53,823 nucleotides of DNA from an uncultured Clostridia bacterium (GTDB taxonomy: Bacteria; Bacillota; Clostridia; Lachnospirales; Anaerotignaceae). The notes under the pieces are model-generated. The model had not been told where the DNA came from, searched no databases, and saw only the letters and a list, made by a program, of their open reading frames with translations. Below are positions 15,334-23,833 of the stretch, one piece after another. The position numbers and the translations under genes are program-made. Numbering within the stretch: the stretch's first letter is position 1; every line of letters begins with the position of its first letter. Where the stretch lies: NCBI GenBank assembly GCA_902477755.1, contig CABSIK010000015.1, forward strand, positions 1-53,823. Reading direction: 5' to 3'.

Positions 15334-16734
15334 ATGGATGCCTTTAAAGAATTTTTTGATATGGTCGGTATCTTTTTCGTCCTCTATATGATCGGTTATG
15401 CCAGTTTTCTGTTTCTGACGGTGACCGTAGGCACCTCAGAACTGTATAAAATGAAGCGGCGCAGCCAGCTGAAAAACGAACTGCTGGGGGAATATTATGT
15501 GCCTGTCACCATTGTGGTGCCTGCCTATAACGAGGAGGTGACCATCGAAGCAAGCATCCGTTCTCTGCTTGCCTTGGATTATAAACTTTATGAGATTATC
15601 ATTGTGGATGACGGCTCCACTGACGATACCTCCAAAGTGGTTCGGGACGCCTTCCGCATGCAGCAGATCAATCGCCCCATACAGCGGAAGATTCCCTGTC
15701 GGCCGGAGGAAGTCATTTATGAAAGCTATGAATTTAAGGTGCCCATCACCCTCATCCGCAAGAAAAACGGCGGCAAGGCAGATGCCTTGAATATGGGCAT
15801 CAATGCGGCAAAATATCCTTATTTTATCTGTATGGACGCCGATTCTGTGCTCCAGTATGATTCTCTGGAAAAAATTGTCCGTCCCGTACTGGAAAACGGC
15901 AATGTGGTGGCAGTGGGCGGCGTTGTCCGTCCCTGCAACGGCACGGAAATCCACGATGGACATGTGGTGTCTTATCATATGCCCCACAAGATCATCCCCT
16001 GCATGCAGGTGTTGGAGTATGACCGTTCCTTTCTGGCGGCAAGGATACTCTTTGACCGGTTCAACGGCAGTATCATCATTTCCGGTGCCTTTGGACTGTT
16101 TCATAAAAACACTGTTGTGGACGCCGGAGGCTATGATCCCGGCACCATCGGTGAGGATATGGAATTGGTGGTAAAGCTTCATGTATATTGCAGGGAAAAC
16201 AATATGCCTTATCGTATCCGCTATGCCACAGATGCCATCTGCTGGACACAGGCGCCGGAGACACTAAGGGATTTGTGCAAGCAGCGCAGACGGTGGCATA
16301 TTGGGCTGTTCCAGAGTATGATGCACCACAGACGTATTTTCCTGAACCCGAAATATGGTCTTGTGGGATTGATTTCCTATCTGTATTTTCTGATTTATGA
16401 GCTTCTGTCTCCTTATATTGAGGTCTTTGGGATTCTCACCATTGGGCTGGCATTTGCCGTAGACCTGATTAATGTGCCATTTATGCTGCTGTTTTTTGCC
16501 ATTTATGTGGTGTATTCTGCTATACTGTCATTGACAGCATTTTTTGCCCGTATTTATACGGTGGACTTAAAACTGTCCTTTTCTGATGTGTTCAAAGCCA
16601 TTGGACTTTGTGCCATAGAAGTTTCCTGTCTGCGGCTGGTGCTGGCGTTGGTACGGGCAACGGCTCTGGTGGGGTACCGCCATAGGAAACACACTTGGGG
16701 CAAGATCGAACGGAAAAAGATACGGTTCAAGTAG
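15334..16734 (+). CDS. Processive family 2 glycosyltransferase
   Basis: 466 residues. An N-terminal membrane helix precedes a GT-A domain with VPAYNEEVTIEASIRSLL, IIIVDDGSTDDT, GGKADALNMGI, MDADS, GEDMELVVKLH and QRRRWHIG, which correspond to the D, DxD, D and Q(R)xRW motifs of cellulose, hyaluronan and poly-GlcNAc synthases. Three to four C-terminal membrane helices (about 340-430) would form the export channel. It should build and extrude a beta-linked polysaccharide from a UDP-sugar; the sugar cannot be read. No PilZ domain is present, so any c-di-GMP control must come through the riboswitch or a separate protein. Confidence 0.88.
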   Translation: MDAFKEFFDMVGIFFVLYMIGYASFLFLTVTVGTSELYKMKRRSQLKNELLGEYYVPVTIVVPAYNEEVTIEASIRSLLALDYKLYEIIIVDDGSTDDTSKVVRDAFRMQQINRPIQRKIPCRPEEVIYESYEFKVPITLIRKKNGGKADALNMGINAAKYPYFICMDADSVLQYDSLEKIVRPVLENGNVVAVGGVVRPCNGTEIHDGHVVSYHMPHKIIPCMQVLEYDRSFLAARILFDRFNGSIIISGAFGLFHKNTVVDAGGYDPGTIGEDMELVVKLHVYCRENNMPYRIRYATDAICWTQAPETLRDLCKQRRRWHIGLFQSMMHHRRIFLNPKYGLVGLISYLYFLIYELLSPYIEVFGILTIGLAFAVDLINVPFMLLFFAIYVVYSAILSLTAFFARIYTVDLKLSFSDVFKAIGLCAIEVSCLRLVLALVRATALVGYRHRKHTWGKIERKKIRFK

Positions 16735-16749
16735 ATAGGAGGTTTTCAT

Positions 16750-17262
16750 ATGAAATTGGATCAACTGAAAAAAGGTTTTTGGGGTTACAAAAAAGCCAGT
16801 GTCTACGAATATATCACCACCATGGAAGAAGAATTTTCCGAAAAACTTGTGGAAAAAGTTACGGAACAGAAAGCCCAGGAGGAGCAATACCAGACACAGA
16901 TCGCTGCGCTGGAAGAAGAACTGAGCCGTGTGAGAAAAGAACTGGAGGAGCAGAAGAAAGAACAGATGAATATTGCTTCTGCCCTTATGGAGGCAGTCCG
17001 GTACAAGGAGGAGCTTCAGCAGGAAGCCCAGGCAAAAATGCAGGAAGAACGTGAGGCGTGGGAGAAAAAGCTGGAAGAAGGGGCAAAAGAGCTCAATCAG
17101 TATCATAAACAGATTTCCAAAGTCCGCGAAATGATCTGCGGCATGCTCCAATCCATGGATGCCCAGTCTGAGGAAGTGGAGATGCAGATCCAGACGGTGA
17201 AAGCCGCCTGTCCTCGTCATAATATGACTTTGTTTGAAAGGAACCAGACGGACGAAGGGTAA
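16750..17262 (+). CDS. Coiled-coil protein, DivIVA-like start
   Basis: 170 residues with AGGAGG before the ATG. The opening MKLDQLKKGFWGYKKASVYEYITTMEEEFSEKL resembles the GY...V...Y pattern of the DivIVA/GpsB membrane-curvature head. Residues about 40-140 are a long charged coiled coil rich in E, K and Q. DivIVA-type proteins place partners at poles or septa, so it may position the polymer synthase. The match is only a short motif, so other coiled-coil scaffolds are possible. It is packed between the GT2 gene and a GGDEF-EAL gene. Confidence 0.6.
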   Translation: MKLDQLKKGFWGYKKASVYEYITTMEEEFSEKLVEKVTEQKAQEEQYQTQIAALEEELSRVRKELEEQKKEQMNIASALMEAVRYKEELQQEAQAKMQEEREAWEKKLEEGAKELNQYHKQISKVREMICGMLQSMDAQSEEVEMQIQTVKAACPRHNMTLFERNQTDEG

Positions 17263-17279
17263 AGACAGAGGTGCTGACT

Positions 17280-19076
17280 GTGGAAGAAAAAACTTTGATT
17301 TATGTTGCAGGAAATCCAGACGCCTATCCCTTGGAGTATTTTGATAAAGATACCCAGACTTATGCAGGGATCATCCCTGAGCTGCTGGCGAGATTTTCTG
17401 ACCAGAGTACATATGAAATCGTATATTATGAGGCAGACGGCACAGACCGCCGGGAAGAGCTTGCCAAACAGAAGCAGGTGGATTTGTTTTCCGGCTGTGA
17501 AGCAGAGGAGGAGCTGCCGGAAAATGCTGGTGTCGTTACGCTTTTTCTGGGAGAAAGGGGCTATTCGCTCTATTTTACAGAGGCTGCGCCTGCTGCCTTT
17601 CAGTCAGACTTACGGACTTATGTGGAACAAGTATCTCCAGAGGAGGTAACAGGGCTTTTGATGGCATCTGTGGAAAGGACGCCCAACACCCAAGGAATGT
17701 ATTGGACAGTGGGAGCCATGGGGGCTGCCCTTTTGGTCATGGCTGCGGTGCTGCTTCTGACAGTTCGGCGATACCGCAGAAAACTGAAGCAGATCCAGCA
17801 GAATATGGAAACGGACGAAACCACAGGTCTGGGGAATAGAGAATATCTGGAACGGTATTATAAACAATATATCAATGACAAAAATCGTATCTTATATCAG
17901 GCTGTGTATTTCTATGTGGATACAGACCGCCTGCGCAGACGCAGCAGCGGAGAGGAAATGGATGAATTTCTCCGTTACTGCGCTGTTGTTCTGGGGGAAC
18001 ATGCCCAAGACAGCGATATTCTGGCGAGAGTGTCGGAACAGGGCTTTATCATGCTGAAATTTACTGGCGGCACAGACAAAACCGATGTATGGCTGCCGGC
18101 TGTTTTGGACAGAATCTATGATTATGCGAAGGTATATGGCAAGCCCTACGATACCAATATCTATGCAGGTATTTATGCCCTCAGGGCAGAGGACAGAGAT
18201 CTCAATGAAATCATTTTTCAGGCTTCTCAAGGGGCTTATGAAGCGGAAAAAGAGGGCTGTGGGTATCTGCGCTGCTCCAAGGGCATGATGGAGAGTTTCA
18301 TGCATGAGCGGCAGATCCAAGGGAGCCTGGAACAGGCCTTTGCCCTAAAAGAAATCCAATTGTATATCCAGTTTTATGTGAATGCAGGGGATTTCTCGGT
18401 GGTTGGCGGCGAAGCCCTTTCCCGTTGGAACCATCCACAAAAGGGAATTTTGATGCCTGGCGCATTTATTCCTCTTATGGAACAGAAAAAAATGATCAGC
18501 CGACTTGACTATTACTGTCTGAAAGAGGTATGCTTCTTCTTAGAAGACCTTTTGAAAAAAGGCGTAGATACCTTTTTTGTTTCCTGCAATTTTTCCCGTG
18601 AAACTTTTGGGGAAGTGGACTTTGTCCAAAAGGTGCAGGAAATCATGAATGGATTTACATTTCCCAGAGAACTGCTGATTTTGGAAATTACCAAAAGTGC
18701 TTCTGTCAGAAATACTGCACAGATACAGCAGAATATCATTGCGCTGAAAAAATTTGGTGTGAGAGTTGCTTTGGATGACTTTGGCGAAGGCTTTACATTT
18801 TTTTATGATCTGCGGCAATATCCCATTGATGGCATCAAGCTGGACAAGGCTCTGGTGGATCATGTGACAACACCCATTGGTACAGCCATATTGAAGGCCA
18901 TGATACAGGTGGGACACCAGCTGAATATGACCATCCTTGCCCAGGGAGTGGAAACCGATGAACAGGTACGGGCTCTGCAGGAGATCCACTGTGATGCAAT
19001 TCAGGGATTTCGTTTCTGTCATCCGCTGCCCCAGTGGGAGGCGCATCAGCAGATTATTCATAACAAACGAACATAA
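17280..19076 (+). CDS. Degenerate GGDEF-EAL protein, probable c-di-GMP sensor
   Basis: 598 residues from GTG 17280 (AGAGGTG 6 nt before); GTG 17271 is also possible. Residues 1-130 resemble a type-3 solute-binding domain (LIYVAGNPDAYPLEYFDKDTQTYAGIIPELL) but have no signal peptide. One membrane helix follows (MYWTVGAMGAALLVMAAVLLLTV), then a GGDEF domain in which GGDEF is replaced by SEQGF, then an EAL domain. EAL (378-380) is intact in EALSRW, as are CNFS, LEIT, DDFGEG and KLDKALV, but the usual AEGVE reads AQGVE with Gln at 555 where RocR has Glu352. I infer poor or no hydrolysis and a binding or sensing role for the operon. It is encoded 17 bases after the coiled-coil gene. Confidence 0.8.
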   Translation: MEEKTLIYVAGNPDAYPLEYFDKDTQTYAGIIPELLARFSDQSTYEIVYYEADGTDRREELAKQKQVDLFSGCEAEEELPENAGVVTLFLGERGYSLYFTEAAPAAFQSDLRTYVEQVSPEEVTGLLMASVERTPNTQGMYWTVGAMGAALLVMAAVLLLTVRRYRRKLKQIQQNMETDETTGLGNREYLERYYKQYINDKNRILYQAVYFYVDTDRLRRRSSGEEMDEFLRYCAVVLGEHAQDSDILARVSEQGFIMLKFTGGTDKTDVWLPAVLDRIYDYAKVYGKPYDTNIYAGIYALRAEDRDLNEIIFQASQGAYEAEKEGCGYLRCSKGMMESFMHERQIQGSLEQAFALKEIQLYIQFYVNAGDFSVVGGEALSRWNHPQKGILMPGAFIPLMEQKKMISRLDYYCLKEVCFFLEDLLKKGVDTFFVSCNFSRETFGEVDFVQKVQEIMNGFTFPRELLILEITKSASVRNTAQIQQNIIALKKFGVRVALDDFGEGFTFFYDLRQYPIDGIKLDKALVDHVTTPIGTAILKAMIQVGHQLNMTILAQGVETDEQVRALQEIHCDAIQGFRFCHPLPQWEAHQQIIHNKRT

Positions 19077-19156
19077 GAAAAAGACAAGCTGTACCTAATT
19101 GGCTTTCTGAAAAAGACAAAGACATAACAGAAGGTTTAGCAATGTAGGAGGCAAGT

Positions 19157-21406
19157 ATGGATGAGAAGAATTTAACAAAACAATTGCGCCGCATTACGAT
19201 CATTACCATCATTGGCGGTTTGCTGTTCAGTGCCGTTGGTTTTGGTATTTTTGCCTATATCATGAAATCTGCTCACGAAGCGGAACATGTGCAGCTATAT
19301 GCAGAGGCCATGGAATACCGTGAAAGGCTGCGCAAACAGATGGATAAAAACCTACAGATCCTGACGACGCTGTCCAAGGCATATGAAGTCAGTACCATTA
19401 CTCAGGATCCAGCACGACTTGAAAAAAGTTTGATGGAAACCAATGCAGCCAATGACTTTATCAGTATGGTCTATATGGGAAAAGACGGCAAAGGCCTTAT
19501 GCATATAGTGGTTTCCGGCGAGACAAAGGTCATCACCACCGACAAGTTGCACCCTTATGCCGTTGAAGCCATGGAATCTGCTTTGCATGGGGAAAATGCC
19601 ATTTCCAAGATGTTCAGGAGTGATGTATTTGATGGAAAAATGTTTGTATACGCTGTTCCTGTATATGAGAACGGACAGGTGGTTGGGGCTTTGGCAGCCG
19701 GTGATACCCTTGATATCTTTACAGATATTGCCGACGGCAAAACCGTCATGGGTGGAGCAGGTTATCTGCATTTGATCGCCGATAACGGTCTGTTTTTGGT
19801 TCGGTCGGAAAATACATTGGTGGATGAGGAAATGAAAAGCCTGTATGATGGGAATGTTTTTTCTGAACAGACCAAAACGGATATAAAAGAGGCTTTGGGA
19901 AAAGGTGTGGCTGTCACTGGGGAATATACTTATGGAGGCAATTGTTTGCATTTCTATATGGTGCCTTTGGATATCAATGGATGGTATCTGTTCTGTGCCA
20001 ATCAGGTAAGGAGTTCCGCATCTTCTTTGGGAGATGCCCTGACGGTTTTTGGTGTACTCATGACACTGATGCTGATCCTCATGAATGTATTGCTCTACAG
20101 CGGATATCGTGCCTTTAGCCGGAACACAAAGTCTCTCATTCGTCTGGCATATGGAGATCCTATTACCGGCGCGAAAAATACAGCCTATTTTGACGAGAGC
20201 TTCCAAGAAATGCTGGAAACAAAGCAGCCTTTCAGTACGGCAGCATTGAATGTCCATAATTTCAAAGGCATCAATGACCTGTTTGGCAAGCACAGTGGGG
20301 ATCAAGTGCTGCGTTATATGAGCAATGTATTGGAGCATAACTTGAAAAAAGAGGAGTTCTTCTGTCGGGACGCAGCGGATCTGTTTTATCTGCTGCTGTT
20401 GGATACAGACGAGGCAATCATCAAAAAACGCCTGTCTGCCATCATCGAGGGGATCAGAGCCTCCTCTTTGGAATATGGGGAATACAGCTATGACCTTTCT
20501 CTTTATGCCGGCGTTGCCGTAGGGGAAGATCGGGAAAAAGCTCTCCTTGCCATGCAGAGCATCGAGCATACGCACCATACAGATATTGCCTTTTATAATT
20601 ATGAAATGCACAATGCTGTGCGGAAGAAAAACAGCATCGAAAGCCAGATGTATCCGGCTTTGCAAAATAAAGAGTTCAAACTGTTCCTCCAGCCCAAGTT
20701 CGGTATGCAGAACGAAGGATTGGTGGGGGCAGAAGCTTTGGTGCGCTGGCAGAATCCAGACGGTTCTTATCGCTATCCAAATGAATTTATTCCGCTCTTT
20801 GAGGAAAATGGCTTTTGCATGAAACTGGATCTTTATATGGTGGAACGGGTATGTGAACAGATCAAGGCTTGGAAAGATGCAGGTCTGTCCCCTGTCCCCA
20901 TTTCCGTAAACCAGTCCAAGATATTGTTCTCTGACCTGAAGTATCCCAATAACCTCATGCAGATACTCAATCGGTACGATGTTTCCCCTTCTCTCATTAC
21001 ACTGGAGATATTGGAAGGCGTTGCTACGGATAATCTGGAATTGCTGAACCATCAGATCGAAGTGCTCCATGGACTTGGTTTCCGCATTTCCATGGACGAT
21101 TTTGGCAATGGATATTCCTCTTTGAATATGCTGTATCAGATCAATATTGATGAATTGAAGCTGGATCGAGGCTTTTTGCGTCAGGTTTCTGAAGAAGATG
21201 GAGAACGTCGCTATATCATATTGGAGCAGGTTGTCAGATTTGCGCGGAAATTGGGCATTGACACCGTTGCGGAAGGCATTGAAACCAAAGAGGATGAAGA
21301 ACTGATACAGGCACTCAAATGCAACGTTGGACAGGGATATTTTTATGATAAACCCATGTGTACCGCAGATTTTAATCAGCGGTATATGAAAACAGAAGAT
21401 GCGTGA
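19157..21406 (+). CDS. GGDEF-EAL c-di-GMP phosphodiesterase
   Basis: 749 residues with AGGAGG before the ATG. Membrane helices near residues 12-38 and 295-318 enclose a dCache-like extracellular sensor (ICE of about 250 residues, MVYMGKDGKGLMHIVVSG...DNGLFLVRSE). The GGDEF domain is degenerate (CRDAADLF at the signature). The EAL domain keeps every catalytic residue I can check: EAL (526-528) in GAEALVRW, SVNQS, LEILEG, MDDFGNG, LKLDRG, AEGIETKED and QGYFYDKP. It should hydrolyse c-di-GMP in response to an outside signal and so oppose the cyclase at the start of the cluster. An 80-base gap before it and a terminator after it suggest it is the last gene of the module. Confidence 0.9.
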   Translation: MDEKNLTKQLRRITIITIIGGLLFSAVGFGIFAYIMKSAHEAEHVQLYAEAMEYRERLRKQMDKNLQILTTLSKAYEVSTITQDPARLEKSLMETNAANDFISMVYMGKDGKGLMHIVVSGETKVITTDKLHPYAVEAMESALHGENAISKMFRSDVFDGKMFVYAVPVYENGQVVGALAAGDTLDIFTDIADGKTVMGGAGYLHLIADNGLFLVRSENTLVDEEMKSLYDGNVFSEQTKTDIKEALGKGVAVTGEYTYGGNCLHFYMVPLDINGWYLFCANQVRSSASSLGDALTVFGVLMTLMLILMNVLLYSGYRAFSRNTKSLIRLAYGDPITGAKNTAYFDESFQEMLETKQPFSTAALNVHNFKGINDLFGKHSGDQVLRYMSNVLEHNLKKEEFFCRDAADLFYLLLLDTDEAIIKKRLSAIIEGIRASSLEYGEYSYDLSLYAGVAVGEDREKALLAMQSIEHTHHTDIAFYNYEMHNAVRKKNSIESQMYPALQNKEFKLFLQPKFGMQNEGLVGAEALVRWQNPDGSYRYPNEFIPLFEENGFCMKLDLYMVERVCEQIKAWKDAGLSPVPISVNQSKILFSDLKYPNNLMQILNRYDVSPSLITLEILEGVATDNLELLNHQIEVLHGLGFRISMDDFGNGYSSLNMLYQINIDELKLDRGFLRQVSEEDGERRYIILEQVVRFARKLGIDTVAEGIETKEDEELIQALKCNVGQGYFYDKPMCTADFNQRYMKTEDA

Positions 21407-21429
21407 CATTTGCTGTCAAATATGAAATT

Positions 21430-21468
21430 ACACCCCGTTTGTTGGACTGGAGTCCTGCGGGGTGTTTT
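21430..21468 (+). terminator. Intrinsic terminator
   Basis: ACACCCCG and CGGGGTGT form a perfect 8-bp stem followed by TTTT. It closes the c-di-GMP module. The remaining bases to 21664 show no gene. Confidence 0.8.
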
Positions 21469-21663
21469 CATGTCCAAAGGCAGTTTTTTTGATACAAAAA
21501 GGCAGGTGTTTTTCTGCTCTTGTTCTCTCTGACAAAAAAATATCATAATTTTTCTTGAAATTTGCAAGAGAGTCACACTTTTGTTCCACTTTATGATATA
21601 CTGATGATGTATCGACTTTTTGGAATCAATTTTTATAGAATCAGAAGAATCGGGTGTGATACA

Positions 21664-22521
21664 ATGGATTTTTTGAACAGCTTTTTCAGCGGTCTGGGCA
21701 TCACAGAATTTGTCCGTCCGTCCATTGGCATAACGGATGTGCTGGATATCCTGATTGTGGCATATATCATCTATAAAGTCATTTTCTGGATCAAAGAAAC
21801 CCGTGCATGGGTACTTTTCAAAGGGATACTGGTGATTTTTGCCTTTGCGGCGGTGGCAGCCCTTTTGAAATTACATACTATCATTTTTGTTCTTTCCAAT
21901 ACCATCAATATGGGTATCATTGCGCTGCTCATCGTCTTTCAGCCGGAAATGCGAAAGGCTTTGGAACAGCTGGGCAAAGGGAAGATATTTTCTTACTTCA
22001 CCCGCAGCGAGGATGCTGGGGATGAAAAGGCGGCAGCACGCACTGTGAACGAAATCGTCAAAGCGGCAGATAAAATGGGGGCGGCAAAAACAGGTGCCCT
22101 GATCCTCATGGAACAGGAGGTGCCTCTGGGTGATCTGGAAAGAACGGGCATCCCCATTGATGCCATCGTGTCCAGTCAGCTCCTTATCAATATTTTTGAA
22201 CACAACACCCCCCTTCATGATGGGGCGGTGATCATCCGGCGGAACCGTGTGGCAGCAGCTACTTGTTTTCTGCCTCTTACAGACAGCAATGAAGTCAGTA
22301 TGGAACTGGGGACCAGACATCGTGCGGCCATCGGCGCCAGCGAGGTTTCCGATGCCCATGTTATCGTTGTTTCCGAAGAAACAGGGAAAATCTCTGTGGC
22401 AAGAGGCGGCGTCCTTTATCGGGACTTGACGCCGGAACAGCTGAAAAACATGATTTCTGAACAGGCCCATCAGTCCGCCAAAAAGAAACTGGCGATTTGG
22501 AAAGGAAGGCAGGATAAATGA
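21664..22521 (+). CDS. cdaA: Diadenylate cyclase CdaA
   Basis: 285 residues from ATG 21664, the usual length of CdaA; longer upstream frames to 21562 have no better ribosome site. Three N-terminal membrane helices (VLDILIVAYIIYKVIFWI, WVLFKGILVIFAFAAVAALL, IIFVLSNTINMGIIALLIVF) precede the DAC domain with DGAVII (catalytic Asp) and RHRAAIG. It makes c-di-AMP from two ATP, a messenger for potassium and osmolyte balance and cell-wall stress in Firmicutes. The next genes cdaR and glmM are its standard partners, with a 4-base ATGA overlap to cdaR. Confidence 0.95.
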   Translation: MDFLNSFFSGLGITEFVRPSIGITDVLDILIVAYIIYKVIFWIKETRAWVLFKGILVIFAFAAVAALLKLHTIIFVLSNTINMGIIALLIVFQPEMRKALEQLGKGKIFSYFTRSEDAGDEKAAARTVNEIVKAADKMGAAKTGALILMEQEVPLGDLERTGIPIDAIVSSQLLINIFEHNTPLHDGAVIIRRNRVAAATCFLPLTDSNEVSMELGTRHRAAIGASEVSDAHVIVVSEETGKISVARGGVLYRDLTPEQLKNMISEQAHQSAKKKLAIWKGRQDK

Positions 22522-23795
22522 AACGATTTCAGGAATTGCTCATGAAAGACCTGGGCTGGAAACTGCTTTCCGTGGCCATTGCCACTACCATGTGGTTTAT
22601 GGTCATCAGCATCAATCAGCCCATTGATACAAGATCATACAGCACCACTCTGCAATTGGTGGGAGAAGAAACATTGACTGCAAGAGGACTTACCGTAGCC
22701 AATCGGGAGGACTTGACCAATACGAAAGTCAGCATCAAAGTCAAAGCCCAGCGAACGGCGCTGGATCGGCTCAGTCAGCGGCAGGCAGATTTGATCTCTG
22801 CCAGCGTGGATCTGTCAGATTTGAGTTACGCTCAAGACGGTGACACCATCACACTGCCTGTGGATACTTCTGTTGGCGGCGGCGCTACAGGCTATACCGT
22901 AGAGAGCAAAGTCCCCGGCAGTGTGGAAATTCAGGTGGAAACATTGGCGGCGAAGGAATTCCCTTTGGAAGTTTCCTTGAATGGGGAAGTTGCGGCAGGC
23001 ACACACCTGTCAACGCCAAGACTGATTCCGGAAACCATTATGGTCAAAGGGGCGAAATCTGCTGTGGACAGCGTTGTGGCAGTGCGCTTGCCTGTCAATG
23101 CGGCAGATGCAGTACAGCAGAAGGAACTGCAGGTGAAACCTGTGGCTTATGACAAAGACGGCAATACGGTAAACAGTGTTACATTCTCTGTGGATACGGT
23201 CACCGTTTCTTATAGCCTGAATGAGGCAAAACAGATACCTGTGCAGGTTTCCGTAACAGGCAGCCCGGCAGAGGGCTATCATATGGGAGAAATCACATGC
23301 ACTCCGAAAACCGTTTCTGTCATTGGTACAAAAGAAGATTTGGCTAAATTGAATGTGATTTCTCTGGATCAGATTGACGTCAGTGGAGCAACCAGCTCCA
23401 TCAGCCGTACGTTCCAGCTTTCCGATTATCTGCCGGAAGGGGTGAAACTGGAAGAAGGCAGCAGTGCTGTGGTACAGATGCTTGTTCATGTGGACAGAGG
23501 GGAAGAAAAGACCGTAACGGTTTCTTCTGACCAGATTCACCTGACCAATCAGCAGGATGGATATCAGTATCATCTGCCGGACAGCATTTCCGTTTCCATC
23601 AACGGTGAGGCAAGCCAGCTGGAGACTGTGGAAGGCAGTGACCTGTCAGGTCAGGTAGATGTTTCCGCACTCACAGAGGGAGAACATACTGTTGTCATAG
23701 ATTGGAGCCTGCCTAGCGGTGTTACGGCAGAAAGCAGTTCCATCACCGTGGAAGTGACGGCTGTGGACAGCAATGAAACAGAAATAGAACCATAA
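22518..23795 (+). CDS. cdaR: CdaA regulator CdaR (YbbR domains)
   Basis: 425 residues with one N-terminal membrane helix (LLSVAIATTMWFMVISINQP) and about four extracellular YbbR repeats of roughly 80-90 residues. The repeat signature KEFPLEVSLNGEVAAGTHLSTPRLIPETIMVKGAKSAVDSV recurs as KQIPVQVSVTGSPAEGYHMGEITCTPKTVSVIGTKEDLAKL. CdaR binds CdaA and modulates c-di-AMP output. Start overlaps cdaA, so the two are translationally coupled. Confidence 0.92.
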   Translation: MKRFQELLMKDLGWKLLSVAIATTMWFMVISINQPIDTRSYSTTLQLVGEETLTARGLTVANREDLTNTKVSIKVKAQRTALDRLSQRQADLISASVDLSDLSYAQDGDTITLPVDTSVGGGATGYTVESKVPGSVEIQVETLAAKEFPLEVSLNGEVAAGTHLSTPRLIPETIMVKGAKSAVDSVVAVRLPVNAADAVQQKELQVKPVAYDKDGNTVNSVTFSVDTVTVSYSLNEAKQIPVQVSVTGSPAEGYHMGEITCTPKTVSVIGTKEDLAKLNVISLDQIDVSGATSSISRTFQLSDYLPEGVKLEEGSSAVVQMLVHVDRGEEKTVTVSSDQIHLTNQQDGYQYHLPDSISVSINGEASQLETVEGSDLSGQVDVSALTEGEHTVVIDWSLPSGVTAESSSITVEVTAVDSNETEIEP

Positions 23796-23833
23796 AAATA
23801 TGAGAAAATAAGAATAAGGAGTTTGAATATAAT

